47,783 nucleotides of DNA from JAUXFK01 sp034189035 (GTDB lineage: Bacteria > Desulfobacterota > UBA8473), in assembly GCA_034189035.1 (NCBI GenBank), contig JAXHVA010000027.1:1-47783 (forward strand), written 5' to 3'. The notes beneath the pieces were generated by a model. It saw only the letters and a program-made list of their open reading frames with translations, ran no database searches and was not told the origin of the DNA. A program made the position numbers and the translations under genes. Below, piece after piece: positions 9,350-17,960 of this stretch; positions within the stretch are counted from its first letter, which is position 1; each line of letters starts with the position of its first letter.

Positions 9350-9850
9350 CTACATTTTATACTTGCCAAAGTCTTCAGGAGACAGGTTTGCCAATATCTC
9401 AGCCCATTTTTCCGATTCCTTATCTGTTTTAGCGACACTGCCTTCCTTTAGGTCGATCTTCCTCGATTTTTCAATGACATCATCACTGATATAGATAGGA
9501 GAATCTGTCCTTAAGGCTATGGCGATAGCATCAGAGGGACGAGAATCAATCGCATAGTTCTTTCCATTCATATGGAGGTGTAAAGTGGCATAGAAAGTGC
9601 TTTCCTTTAAATCATTAATCTCTATCTTGACTACATTAATATTGAGTGTAGAGAAGACATTCTTCAGCAAATCATGGGTCATGGGTCGTGGAAGCTGAAT
9701 CTTTTCGAGTTCAGTGACGATTGCACTGGCTTCTAATATGCCGATCCAGATTGGAACTGCGTTCTTTTCCTCCAGATCTTTAAGGATAACGATAGGTGTG
9801 TTGGTAAAAGGATCAACTGTTAAACCTGATATTTTTACTTTTCTAAACAT
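9350..9850 (-). CDS. Bifunctional nuclease family protein (DUF151)
   Basis: A 166-residue protein matching the BFN/DUF151 family. It opens FRKVKISGLTVDPFTNTPIV and contains VPIWIGILEASAI and the conserved SRPSDAIAIALR segment. Plant and bacterial members have been reported to act as nucleases or stress proteins; the bacterial role is not settled. A strong ribosome binding site (AAGGAGGG) is centred just upstream. It follows miaB by about 50 bases on the same strand, an arrangement also known from deltaproteobacteria, so the two are probably co-transcribed. Confidence 0.9.
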   Translation of the reverse strand: MFRKVKISGLTVDPFTNTPIVILKDLEEKNAVPIWIGILEASAIVTELEKIQLPRPMTHDLLKNVFSTLNINVVKIEINDLKESTFYATLHLHMNGKNYAIDSRPSDAIAIALRTDSPIYISDDVIEKSRKIDLKEGSVAKTDKESEKWAEILANLSPEDFGKYKM

Positions 9851-9902
9851 ATATCCCTCCTTTAAATGAATGAAGTTGATTTTTCGTAAGATACTCAGAA
9901 GA

Positions 9903-11249
9903 TCAAATTATTTCACCCTCTAATGAATTGAGGTATGCTTTCATTATCCTTATGGGTATAATACGACCTACTATACCAGAGTCACCCTCAAAATTAACAA
10001 CCCTGTTTGATCTGGTTCTCCCAGTCAGACGCTCTGAATTCGTTTTGCTTGTACCTTCTACCAACACCTCCTGTTCTTTACCCTCTAGCTCTTTGTTCTT
10101 TGCTAAGGTGAAGAGCTTTTGGTATGTTTGGAGTATGTGTAACCTTCTACTCTTTATAGAGTCATCCACTTTTTCAGGTAAGCTCGAGGCCTTTGTCACA
10201 CCCCTATCAGAATATTTGAATGAAAATAAACCATCGAATTCAACGATGCGCATCAATTCAAGAGTCTTTTCAAAGTCCTTTTCAGTCTCTCCGGGAAATC
10301 CAACGATGATATCTGATGTTATGCTTATGCCCGGACAAACTCTCTTTAGTTTTTCTACCTTCTCAATATAGTCTTCTACTGTATAACCTCTGTTCATCTC
10401 CTGGAGAATAGAATTCGAACCGGATTGAACAGGCAGATGAATTTGCTCGCACAATTTGTTAAGTTTTCCAAATGAGCGGATCAACTCATCTGAGAGGTCT
10501 TTTGGGTGTGAGGTAGTAAATCGTATCCTTTGAATTCCTTTGATCGTATTGATTGAATGGAGTAAATGGCAAAATTTTATCTCATTGACCAGGCCCTTGC
10601 CATAAGAATTGACGTTTTGTCCAAGCAGGGTAACCTCTTTTACACCCATCTGTGAGAGGCCGTTCACCTCTTTTAGAATATCCTCACTTTCCCGGCTCAT
10701 CTCTTTTCCCCGAACATAAGGGACGATACAGTATGAACAGTAGTTATTACAGCCTTGCATAATTGTAACAAACGAATTTACCTTTTGTTTTGAAGGGATA
10801 GAACAGGCCTTGAAAACAGTGTCTGTATCGTAAAGTGTTGTTTCGCAAACCCTTGTATTCGTCTTTTTTACTTTTTCGATCAACTTAGGTAAGCTATGTA
10901 TATTGTGTGTTCCAAATACGATGTCCAGATAAGAAACGCGCTCAAGAAGCCTTTCCCCTTCTTGCTGGGCAACACATCCACCCACCCCGATAATGAGTTT
11001 GGGATTCTTGTCTTTTAACCTTTTGAGTCTTCCCAGGGTGCTGTATACTTTATGCTCCGGTTTCTCCCTGATACTGCAGGTATTAAGCAAGATTAAATCC
11101 GCATTATTGATATCATCTGTAGAACTGTATGCATGATTTTCGAGTATTCTTAGGATATTTTCAGAATCATACACATTCATTTGGCATCCAAATGTACGGA
11201 TATATACATTCCTGCTCAACGTTTTGAAATCAACTGTTTCAAGTTGCAT
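9903..11249 (-). CDS. miaB: tRNA-2-methylthio-N6-dimethylallyladenosine synthase
   Basis: Radical SAM methylthiotransferase that modifies A37 of tRNAs reading UNN codons. It has 448 residues. The N-terminal UPF0004 domain carries the three auxiliary-cluster cysteines (FGCQMN, NTCSIRE, VGGCVAQQ). The radical SAM cluster is GCNNYCSYCIVPYVRG. The C-terminus (about 375-445) fits a TRAM RNA-binding domain. The NTCSIRE and GCNNYCSYC variants point to MiaB rather than RimO or MtaB. It is first in a probable two-gene unit with the bifunctional nuclease. Confidence 0.95.
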   Translation of the reverse strand: MQLETVDFKTLSRNVYIRTFGCQMNVYDSENILRILENHAYSSTDDINNADLILLNTCSIREKPEHKVYSTLGRLKRLKDKNPKLIIGVGGCVAQQEGERLLERVSYLDIVFGTHNIHSLPKLIEKVKKTNTRVCETTLYDTDTVFKACSIPSKQKVNSFVTIMQGCNNYCSYCIVPYVRGKEMSRESEDILKEVNGLSQMGVKEVTLLGQNVNSYGKGLVNEIKFCHLLHSINTIKGIQRIRFTTSHPKDLSDELIRSFGKLNKLCEQIHLPVQSGSNSILQEMNRGYTVEDYIEKVEKLKRVCPGISITSDIIVGFPGETEKDFEKTLELMRIVEFDGLFSFKYSDRGVTKASSLPEKVDDSIKSRRLHILQTYQKLFTLAKNKELEGKEQEVLVEGTSKTNSERLTGRTRSNRVVNFEGDSGIVGRIIPIRIMKAYLNSLEGEII

Positions 11250-11318
11250 TTTCGTCTTTACTTGGCTTTAATCTTGCCCCTTCGATTATCAAGAAAACAT
11301 CAGCTAAAGATATACACC

Positions 11319-11357
11319 TTCAACTGGTTGAACCCGAAGAGCGAGTTTTAAAATCGC
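11319..11357 (-). repeat. Partial copy of the palindromic repeat family
   Basis: On the minus strand this segment begins GCGATTTTAAAACTCGC and ends TCAACCAGTTGAA. It matches the core of the hairpin at 38563-38607 almost base for base: the first 17 bases differ once and the last 13 are identical. The outer stem here is only partly paired, so it looks like a decayed copy. It sits in the 274-base gap upstream of miaB, which otherwise shows nothing clear. Confidence 0.55.
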
Positions 11358-11523
11358 ATTCATAAGGGTTTTATGTTTGATTATAAAATCCTTTGGGAAC
11401 AAGGGTAAGAGACTCATAAAAGCCCACTTATATTTAACCATATATATTATAGGGTATTACGAGAACCGCAAGTTGTCAAGGTAAAAATAGAAGAGTTATA
11501 ATAGGTTATTTAGGGGATTACAT

Positions 11524-12813
11524 TTATTTATTTTTTTTATGTTTTCCAACACTTCTTTTAATAATTTTGATTACTCTATCGATATCTTCTTCGGTCATTG
11601 AAGTACCAGAAGGCAGGCAAAGTCCCCGCTTAAACAGATCCTCTGCAACCTCACCACCGATCTTCCGTGCCCTAAATCTATTGTTTATTCGATTTGTTTT
11701 GTTCTCTTCGCTCCAACAAGCAATCTGAAATACCGGCTGTTTATGCATTGGTTTCCATACCGGCCTGGATTCAATATTTTCAGCTTCAAGCGCCAAGCGA
11801 ACTTCCTCACGGCTGGCGCCAAACTCATTTGGCGTAATTAAAATTACAGTAAGCCACCTGCTGCTTGTCCCGTAAGCCGCCTCTGGCATAAACGCAATCC
11901 CAGAAATATCGCCCAGTGCCCTTTGATAAAAATCGAAGATTTCCCTTTTTCTTTTTACCCTCTCATTCAGTACCCTGAGTTGCCCCCTGCCAATAGAGGC
12001 TAAGATATTACTCATCCGATAGTTATAACCAATTTCAGAATGCTCATAATGCGAGAATGGGTCGCGTGCCTGCTGAGAAAGAAATCTGGCACGCTCGATA
12101 AGCTCTGCATCTTCCGAAGCCAGCATCCCTCCACCCGAGGTAGTAATGATCTTATTGCCATTAAAAGAAAAAACCGCTGCCTTTGCCCCGAAACCGGCAT
12201 GAACCTCCACTTCCTCTTCATTTGTATCGGAGTTTTGCCTGCCCTGAGAATGATACACGGTTTGGGTATGGGCAGATTTGAGTTTTCGCTTTGCCCCCAA
12301 GGCTTCTGCTGAGTCAGCGATCACAGGGACACCAAAATCTTTACAAACCCCCAGAATCTTTTCATAATCCGCACACTGACCATACAGATCAGTGGGTATA
12401 ACGGCCTTGGGAAGCTTCCCTCTCTCTTTACATGTCGCAAGCTCTTGGGCCAGCAGTTTAGGATTCATGTTCCATGTGGCCTCATCTGCATCGATGAAAA
12501 CAGGTATTCCACCCAAAAAGGTAACAGGACTGATGCTGCCTATAAAGGTAAGGGAAGATACAAACACTTCATCTCCCCCTCTCACACCCAATACATGTAG
12601 GGCTAGGTGCATTGAAGCGGTTCCGCTGCAAAGTGCTACTGTATAAGGAATCCCGATCTTTTTTGCAAAGTCCCGCTCAAATGCATCGACCATTGGGCCT
12701 AAGGGTGCGATGTAATTGCTTTCAAAGGCCTCCTTTACAAACTGCATTTCCTCTCCAGACATATGCGGAGGTGAGAGGTACATGCGTTTGGAATCTGAAT
12801 TCAGAGGGATCAA
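11524..12813 (-). CDS. DegT/DnrJ/EryC1/StrS aminotransferase, EpsN/PglE-like
   Basis: PLP-dependent sugar aminotransferase of 429 residues, most like the EpsN/PglE group that aminates UDP-4-keto-6-deoxy-GlcNAc. It opens YLSPPHMSGEE and has ALCSGTASMHLAL and the PLP-lysine segment SFNGNKIITTSGGGM (lysine near 217). A hydrophilic, acidic insert of about 30 residues (around 175-205, with SDTNEEEVEVH) precedes the lysine and makes the protein longer than usual. The start appears to be TTG, with AAAGGA ten bases upstream; an ATG ten codons later is the alternative. It is the last gene of the polysaccharide locus, after the HAD, ATP-grasp and phosphoglycosyl transferase genes. Confidence 0.88.
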   Translation of the reverse strand: MIPLNSDSKRMYLSPPHMSGEEMQFVKEAFESNYIAPLGPMVDAFERDFAKKIGIPYTVALCSGTASMHLALHVLGVRGGDEVFVSSLTFIGSISPVTFLGGIPVFIDADEATWNMNPKLLAQELATCKERGKLPKAVIPTDLYGQCADYEKILGVCKDFGVPVIADSAEALGAKRKLKSAHTQTVYHSQGRQNSDTNEEEVEVHAGFGAKAAVFSFNGNKIITTSGGGMLASEDAELIERARFLSQQARDPFSHYEHSEIGYNYRMSNILASIGRGQLRVLNERVKRKREIFDFYQRALGDISGIAFMPEAAYGTSSRWLTVILITPNEFGASREEVRLALEAENIESRPVWKPMHKQPVFQIACWSEENKTNRINNRFRARKIGGEVAEDLFKRGLCLPSGTSMTEEDIDRVIKIIKRSVGKHKKNK

Positions 12814-12886
12814 TAATGGTTTTTCCTTTATCGATAAAATTTTAAATCCAGGCCAAGATGAATACCCCTACCCTATAGAACCCAAA

Positions 12887-12914
12887 CAGTGGTTTGCAAA
12901 GCAAAATTCCACTG
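12887..12914. repeat. Bulged hairpin between HAD and DegT genes
   Basis: CAGTGGTTTGC (12887-12897) pairs with GCAAA (12901-12905) and CCACTG (12909-12914), with a 3-base loop and a 3-base bulge. It lies in the 145-base gap between the HAD gene and the aminotransferase gene. It may be a weak terminator or processing site; no strong U tract follows on either strand. Confidence 0.35.
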
Positions 12915-12958
12915 GGCATGCACAGTGATCCAGTAAAAAGGAATATGCTGGATGAACG

Positions 12959-13615
12959 CTAATTCATTATATTGCCCGTTAATAATCCATTTTCTGTAAG
13001 AGATTTTATTTCTGTACAGGTTTTAGGAGTATCTATCGCGCTAAACAGAGAGCCTTCACGACGTATCCGTATAGACGATGCCCATCCCAATTTGGCAGGT
13101 GCATCAAAGTCTTTAAGAGGATTGTCACCAATATAGACGCATTCATCTGGAGTACGACCGTCCTGTAACAAAAGATACGCTTGTGGGCTGGGTTTCCAAA
13201 ATTCTTCGCCAAAATCATCTGTAATGACAATCCTATCAACATATTGTTCAAGATTCAACGCCCAGATTTTCGCCCACTGTGCACAGGAATAACCGTCGCT
13301 TATTATGGCAAGGTCTTCTCTTCTTTGGCTAGTCAAGAACTCTTTTGCATCGGATTGTAATGAGATATCAGGGCAATGTGTACGATAGAGCTTTACAAAA
13401 TATTTTACTAGATTATCATCAAAAATACCGATATCATGCAAGACGATATCGAAGATGTTTTCCTGCACTCCGTTTTCAAATAGATGCCAGGCACGTTTAA
13501 AAAAGTCTTTGATATGGAGGTTTTTTTTCAGCCAATCACCTATAAAATGAAATCCGCTTCGTACATAATCACGCTCAAGATAGAGCGTATCATCTATATC
13601 CAGTACATATAACAT
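12959..13615 (-). CDS. HAD-family hydrolase
   Basis: A 218-residue haloacid-dehalogenase-type phosphatase. The nucleophile motif is DIDDTL (D6 and D8). The second-motif serine is in LAIISDGY, and the acidic motif IV lies in VYIGDNPLKDFDAP. A cap domain of about 80 residues sits between motifs I and II, so it is subclass I. It is 17 bases behind the ATP-grasp gene on the same strand. In this setting it probably dephosphorylates a sugar phosphate or an acyl-phosphate product, but the substrate is not known. Confidence 0.83.
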   Translation of the reverse strand: MLYVLDIDDTLYLERDYVRSGFHFIGDWLKKNLHIKDFFKRAWHLFENGVQENIFDIVLHDIGIFDDNLVKYFVKLYRTHCPDISLQSDAKEFLTSQRREDLAIISDGYSCAQWAKIWALNLEQYVDRIVITDDFGEEFWKPSPQAYLLLQDGRTPDECVYIGDNPLKDFDAPAKLGWASSIRIRREGSLFSAIDTPKTCTEIKSLTENGLLTGNIMN

Positions 13616-13632
13616 TAAATAAATCTCAATTA

Positions 13633-14595
13633 TTAGATAAAGACAGCCGAATCATACCGAAGCATTCTTAGGCCTTCACGCCAGTTGTCATGATAATCTG
13701 GTACTTCGCCGCAAAGATTCTGCAGGATCCATTTTGCAAAAGTGCCGCCTGCTCTGTCACAGATCGGATATCCGCCTCCGAATCGCGCATTTATCTCAAA
13801 GAGAATTGCATGTTTGATATCATCTAGAAATCCCTGAAAACAAATACATCCGTATACACCTGGAAATATCTTGAAGAGCTTATCTGCAATTCGCCTAAAT
13901 TCAGGGACTCGAAAGGTCTCAGCAAAGCATACCTCTCCTGTCCTGACAAATTTGCGAAAGTGTGGAACACAGCAAACACATCCTTGCGATCTATCGTAAA
14001 AGCAGTTGACCGTATATTCTTTACCCTTGAAAAGCTCTTGTAGAATATATATATCCTTATCTACATCTTTCTTTATCAGTTCATCCTTAGATTCCACAAT
14101 AGATACCCCATCACTGCAGGAACCGTCTCTCGGCTTCATAAAAAGTGGGAAATTCAAACTATGCAGATCGTTTAATGCCCTGCGCAGGGTCCATGTACGA
14201 GGCGTTGGTATTCCATTCTCCTTCAACAGGCGTGCTGTCATCTCCTTGTCTCGTGTCATACGCACAAAATCTTCAGATGAAATAAGGATTTCAGTTCCGT
14301 GCTCAAGAAAAAGATCTCTATTTTTCGTATAGTCGATCAACTCGTTATCGATTGTAGGTATAATCAGATCAACATGGTGCTTTTTACAAACACCTAATAC
14401 TCTCTTTAGAAAATCTGGGGAATTGCAGCGGGGAACTTTATATGTGTAGTCAGCCACTTGACACGCAGGACTCCATGATGGATCCATATCGACAGTAATT
14501 ACTTCAAGATCATACTCAAGCTCATGAGCGGCTCGTCTGAAGCAATTGATCAGCTCTACTCTGCGTCCTGCTGATGAGAACAATAATCGTATCAA
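13633..14595 (-). CDS. ATP-grasp enzyme (carbamoyl-phosphate-synthase-like short form)
   Basis: A 320-residue ATP-grasp ligase. It has an N-terminal pre-ATP-grasp domain (LLFSSAGRRVELI), the ATP-binding lysine and glycine-rich loop FMKPRDGSCSDGVSIVE, and the metal-binding end FEINARFGGGYP. Such enzymes couple a carboxylate to an amine through an acyl phosphate. Similar genes are common beside bacillosamine-type aminotransferase and phosphoglycosyl transferase genes, where they may add an amino-acid-like substituent. The start is TTG with AAAGGG seven to eight bases upstream. Acceptor and donor are not known. Confidence 0.85.
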   Translation of the reverse strand: MIRLLFSSAGRRVELINCFRRAAHELEYDLEVITVDMDPSWSPACQVADYTYKVPRCNSPDFLKRVLGVCKKHHVDLIIPTIDNELIDYTKNRDLFLEHGTEILISSEDFVRMTRDKEMTARLLKENGIPTPRTWTLRRALNDLHSLNFPLFMKPRDGSCSDGVSIVESKDELIKKDVDKDIYILQELFKGKEYTVNCFYDRSQGCVCCVPHFRKFVRTGEVCFAETFRVPEFRRIADKLFKIFPGVYGCICFQGFLDDIKHAILFEINARFGGGYPICDRAGGTFAKWILQNLCGEVPDYHDNWREGLRMLRYDSAVFI

Positions 14596-14658
14596 TCTTT
14601 CGCCCTTTTATATCATCTTTATTAAGCAAGTGAGTGTTTATCCATTTAAATAAGATAT

Positions 14659-15252
14659 TTACTGCCTACTCCCCAAAAACTCCTCCATCGTAGCATGCCC
14701 TTCCTGGCAGATACCTTCCTTCTTTACTACCTTCCATATCGTCATCACGAGGAGCTTCAGATCCAACCATATTGATTGATGATCCACATACCAAACATCC
14801 AACTTGAACTTTTTCTCCCATTCAATGGCGTTCCGTCCTTTTACCTGTGCCAGTCCAGTGATTCCAGGCTTTACCTCATGACGCCGTGCCTGCTCTGGAG
14901 TGTACCGAGTCAGATACTCAATGAGCAAAGGCCTTGGACCTACCAAACTCATATTACCTTTTAATACATTTATCAGTTCCAAAAATTCATCGATACTTGT
15001 TTTCCGTAAAAAAGTCCCCAGTTTCGTTAACCTCTCAGCATCCGGAAGAAGCTTTCCCTCATCATCACGGGTATCCTTCATGGTACGAAACTTATATATA
15101 GTATAGGGCTTCCCATGCAGGCCTGGACGAATCTGCCGAAATATGACCGGTATTCCGATCTTTCTGTAAACGAGGAATCCTACAACAAAAAGAGCAGGGG
15201 AGATTATGATCAACAAAGGGATGGCGATTGCCAGATCAAGGATGCGCTTCAT
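14659..15252 (-). CDS. Initiating phosphoglycosyl transferase (PglC/WcaJ-type)
   Basis: A 197-residue small monotopic phosphoglycosyl transferase. It has one N-terminal hydrophobic re-entrant helix (LAIAIPLLIIISPALFVVGF), then KFRTMKD, the catalytic Asp-Glu pair in KTSIDEFLELINVLKGN, and SLVGPRPL. It should move a sugar-1-phosphate from a UDP-sugar onto undecaprenyl phosphate and so start the repeat unit. The short form without a WcaJ membrane domain is typical of PglC-like enzymes that use UDP-diNAcBac or related amino sugars. That fits the EpsN/PglE-like aminotransferase in the same gene group. Confidence 0.92.
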   Translation of the reverse strand: MKRILDLAIAIPLLIIISPALFVVGFLVYRKIGIPVIFRQIRPGLHGKPYTIYKFRTMKDTRDDEGKLLPDAERLTKLGTFLRKTSIDEFLELINVLKGNMSLVGPRPLLIEYLTRYTPEQARRHEVKPGITGLAQVKGRNAIEWEKKFKLDVWYVDHQSIWLDLKLLVMTIWKVVKKEGICQEGHATMEEFLGSRQ

Positions 15253-15520
15253 AAATCAGAGATCCATTGATTTTTATAAAATTATATAAAATGCAAAATT
15301 TATACCTAATTATCTACAGACCCATTTTAATCAACGTATGACAAGGCTTGTTCTGTCCTGTCTTTGGTAATAGAATAACGCAAATTGTAAAATTTTTTTA
15401 ATATAACACTTTATGATATTGTTGTCAAATTTTTACTTTTTATTTCATTGAGAACACAGTCTTTCTATTCGCTCCAGATGGGAAAACCGCATGAAATTCA
15501 TGAGATTGAGCTATCAGTAT

Positions 15521-16702
15521 TCAAAGATACTTTTCTAATACTTCGATAAACCGAGATGAGTTCTTTCTGGAAAAATCCATTTCAACAGTTTTTCGTGCGG
15601 TTTTTTTGTAATGGGTGAGAAGCTCTTTGTCCCTGTGAAGTTCAAGGATCGCATGAACCATATGATCCGCTTCATCGCTCTTAATCCATATTCCACAGTC
15701 TTTTTCACCTACCATGGACGTCAGATCTGTTCCAATATTGCTGATTATTAAGGGTACCAGCCCTGCTGCCATATAGTAAAAGGTTTTACTGGGAATCATG
15801 CACCCCTGAGTTCCATTCTGATATGCAACAATACCGATATCCCCACATGACATTGAGTATGGCAATACATCCTCATGTTGAAATGGCAGCAACGTAATAT
15901 TTTTTAAATCGAATCTGTCAATCGTTTCCTGAACCAACCCTCGCTTTGCACCTTCACCGATAAATACAAATTGAATATCCGATTCATCTGTCATTTTTTT
16001 GGCGATTTCTAATATAAACTCAATATCATGGGTATGGCCCATATTTCCACTGTAAAGCACAGTGGTCTTTTCCGTTAATCCGTATTTTTGGACAAACCAG
16101 TTCTGATTTTTTGGAATTGGTTTAATCAATTCTACATCAACCCAGGGAGGGATGCAAATCGGTTGAGACGTACATGAATTGGAAAAATCGATTTTTTCCT
16201 CCAATTGGGCAACCATATCCTGGCCTATGCTGATTAATAAAGTGGAATTTCTATAGATCAAACGGTTCAGATAGTCCCAACACCTCGTAATTACTCCTTT
16301 TTTTATCCGTCCCATTTCAATCAACAGATCCGGGTAAATATCATATACTAAAATTACGTATTTCTGCTGCCGTAGTTTCTTAAAAAACAGTCCCAAAAGA
16401 CCGAGAAAAGGCGGATTGGAGACAATCACAAGCAGAGTCTCCGAGGGATAGAGAGATATCTTTATAAATGCATTGAAGAAATAGTGAAACCACGAAAACA
16501 TACGGGTAAAAAGGTTGGCTCGATCGTATTTTGGGGCTGGTTCTATTGCTAATCCTTCTTTCCCTCCAATCGATATCGTGTCTGGATGGCCGGTATACAT
16601 CATGGCAGGGCCAAAATATTCCGCCACGTCTTCAGCCAGCTCTCTGAAAAGGGGGCCTGCCATCTGGTTGAGAAAGATGATCTTGCTCTCTTTTTTCAGC
16701 AT
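15521..16702 (-). CDS. Glycosyltransferase family 4 (WbuB-like)
   Basis: GT-B fold glycosyltransferase of about 393 residues. Typical elements are LYSGNMGHTHDIEF and the C-terminal donor-binding region around QGCMIPSKTFYYMAAGLVP, a pattern seen in WbuB-type fucosamine or acetamido-sugar transferases. An ATG at 16744 is also in frame. I prefer 16702, because homologues begin with a short IIFLNQ strand and this start gives a tight ATGCTGA overlap with the stop of the upstream kinase gene. The gap behind it (15253-15520) is A/T-rich and shows no gene. Confidence 0.85.
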   Translation of the reverse strand: MLKKESKIIFLNQMAGPLFRELAEDVAEYFGPAMMYTGHPDTISIGGKEGLAIEPAPKYDRANLFTRMFSWFHYFFNAFIKISLYPSETLLVIVSNPPFLGLLGLFFKKLRQQKYVILVYDIYPDLLIEMGRIKKGVITRCWDYLNRLIYRNSTLLISIGQDMVAQLEEKIDFSNSCTSQPICIPPWVDVELIKPIPKNQNWFVQKYGLTEKTTVLYSGNMGHTHDIEFILEIAKKMTDESDIQFVFIGEGAKRGLVQETIDRFDLKNITLLPFQHEDVLPYSMSCGDIGIVAYQNGTQGCMIPSKTFYYMAAGLVPLIISNIGTDLTSMVGEKDCGIWIKSDEADHMVHAILELHRDKELLTHYKKTARKTVEMDFSRKNSSRFIEVLEKYL

Positions 16703-17925
16703 CGGTTTTGAAGTGTTTCTATTGCGATTTTCGTTTCCTTGCAAAAAACAGAAAAACCATGGTCTGGTTGCACCTGATCTGATCTCGAACTTTCTTTTAG
16801 CTTGAGTATGATCTCTTCAAGAAAAAAGAAGGCGAATATCAATAAACGTCTCTCTTTTTCTTTCCATTCTACATAAGGCCAGTTCTGTAATATCTGTTTT
16901 GCATCTGAGGTATCATCGTTCAGGATGCTCCTGACACGTTTGCTCAATCCTGTTGGAAATCTTGATGATAGGGCAAAGACCAGTCCATCGTATGCAACCT
17001 GCCTTGTTTCGGTATATTCCCAGTCGATCAGCCATGTTTGACCCTTTCCCCACAAAATATTTGCCGGCTGTAAATCACCATGTGTCTTCGCTACTGGGAT
17101 TGTCTCATTGTTTGCCTTAAAATTGGTGATTATCCCAGACAGATCCATTGTAAAAGAAAGTAAGTCTTCTTTTTCTTCTCGTTTTAAAAGAGTATTCTCT
17201 TTGATACAGGATTTGACCTGCTGAACAAGTTTTAAGGTATATTCTTCCATTTTAATGGGCTGAATTGTCTTTTCATAAAGCCTGAAAAGAGGATCACAGA
17301 CCGAGTGAAACGCAAAATACGCCTTTTTTTGATCCTTCAATCTGTTAATTGGTGTTCCGAGTATCAGCTCTTCTGCATACCAAGTACCGTCCTGTGCAGT
17401 ATCCACAATTAAAGGCGCAGGCAGATAGGGGTGTTGCGTTCTGATAAGGATATCGTTTTTCAATAGTTCAGAGTCAAACCCGTGCTTAATGATTACAAAT
17501 GCCTTTTGAGTCGTAAAATCAAGTACACGGATATGGTTATTCCCCCCCAAAATAAGAATATCTTCCGGGTGATCTATGCCCGGTATGATTTCAATGCCTG
17601 AGTTTGCAAAAAAACTTCGACATTTTCTCGATACAGCGAAATCCACATAGATCTTCTGAAACGGCTTTTTCCACCATACAGGACTGTACTTAAATTCGTT
17701 TATAACAGGCAGCAGGTTTTTTTTTGAAACACAAGGGACAAATATGGCGTTGAGAAAAGGATTACAAAGCCAGATCTGAGCGTTGGGATCAGGGTATGCG
17801 GATGAGAGTTTTGGTCGCCATTTCACAATATAGGACCGCCCAAACCTGCTTTGAAAAAAACCGGCCAGAGTCCTTTCCAGAATTTCACCAAAAGGTTCTC
17901 GCTCGATTAATAGGCTGATCCTCAT
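16696..17925 (-). CDS. APH-like phosphotransferase (kinase) in the sugar locus
   Basis: A 409-residue protein with aminoglycoside/choline-kinase-type motifs. The catalytic loop is THGDLQPANILW (near 285-296) and the metal-binding aspartate is in WLIDWEY. The N-terminal half is not an obvious kinase lobe and may hold a substrate-binding domain. AGGTGA precedes the ATG by eight bases. It sits between a glycosyltransferase gene and a nucleotidyltransferase gene. It may phosphorylate a sugar or an alcohol such as choline, ethanolamine or glycerol for attachment to the polymer; I cannot tell which. Confidence 0.75.
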   Translation of the reverse strand: MRISLLIEREPFGEILERTLAGFFQSRFGRSYIVKWRPKLSSAYPDPNAQIWLCNPFLNAIFVPCVSKKNLLPVINEFKYSPVWWKKPFQKIYVDFAVSRKCRSFFANSGIEIIPGIDHPEDILILGGNNHIRVLDFTTQKAFVIIKHGFDSELLKNDILIRTQHPYLPAPLIVDTAQDGTWYAEELILGTPINRLKDQKKAYFAFHSVCDPLFRLYEKTIQPIKMEEYTLKLVQQVKSCIKENTLLKREEKEDLLSFTMDLSGIITNFKANNETIPVAKTHGDLQPANILWGKGQTWLIDWEYTETRQVAYDGLVFALSSRFPTGLSKRVRSILNDDTSDAKQILQNWPYVEWKEKERRLLIFAFFFLEEIILKLKESSRSDQVQPDHGFSVFCKETKIAIETLQNRC

Positions 17926-17960
17926 TGATCAATTCACCTGCCCGCTTTTTTCATATTCTC

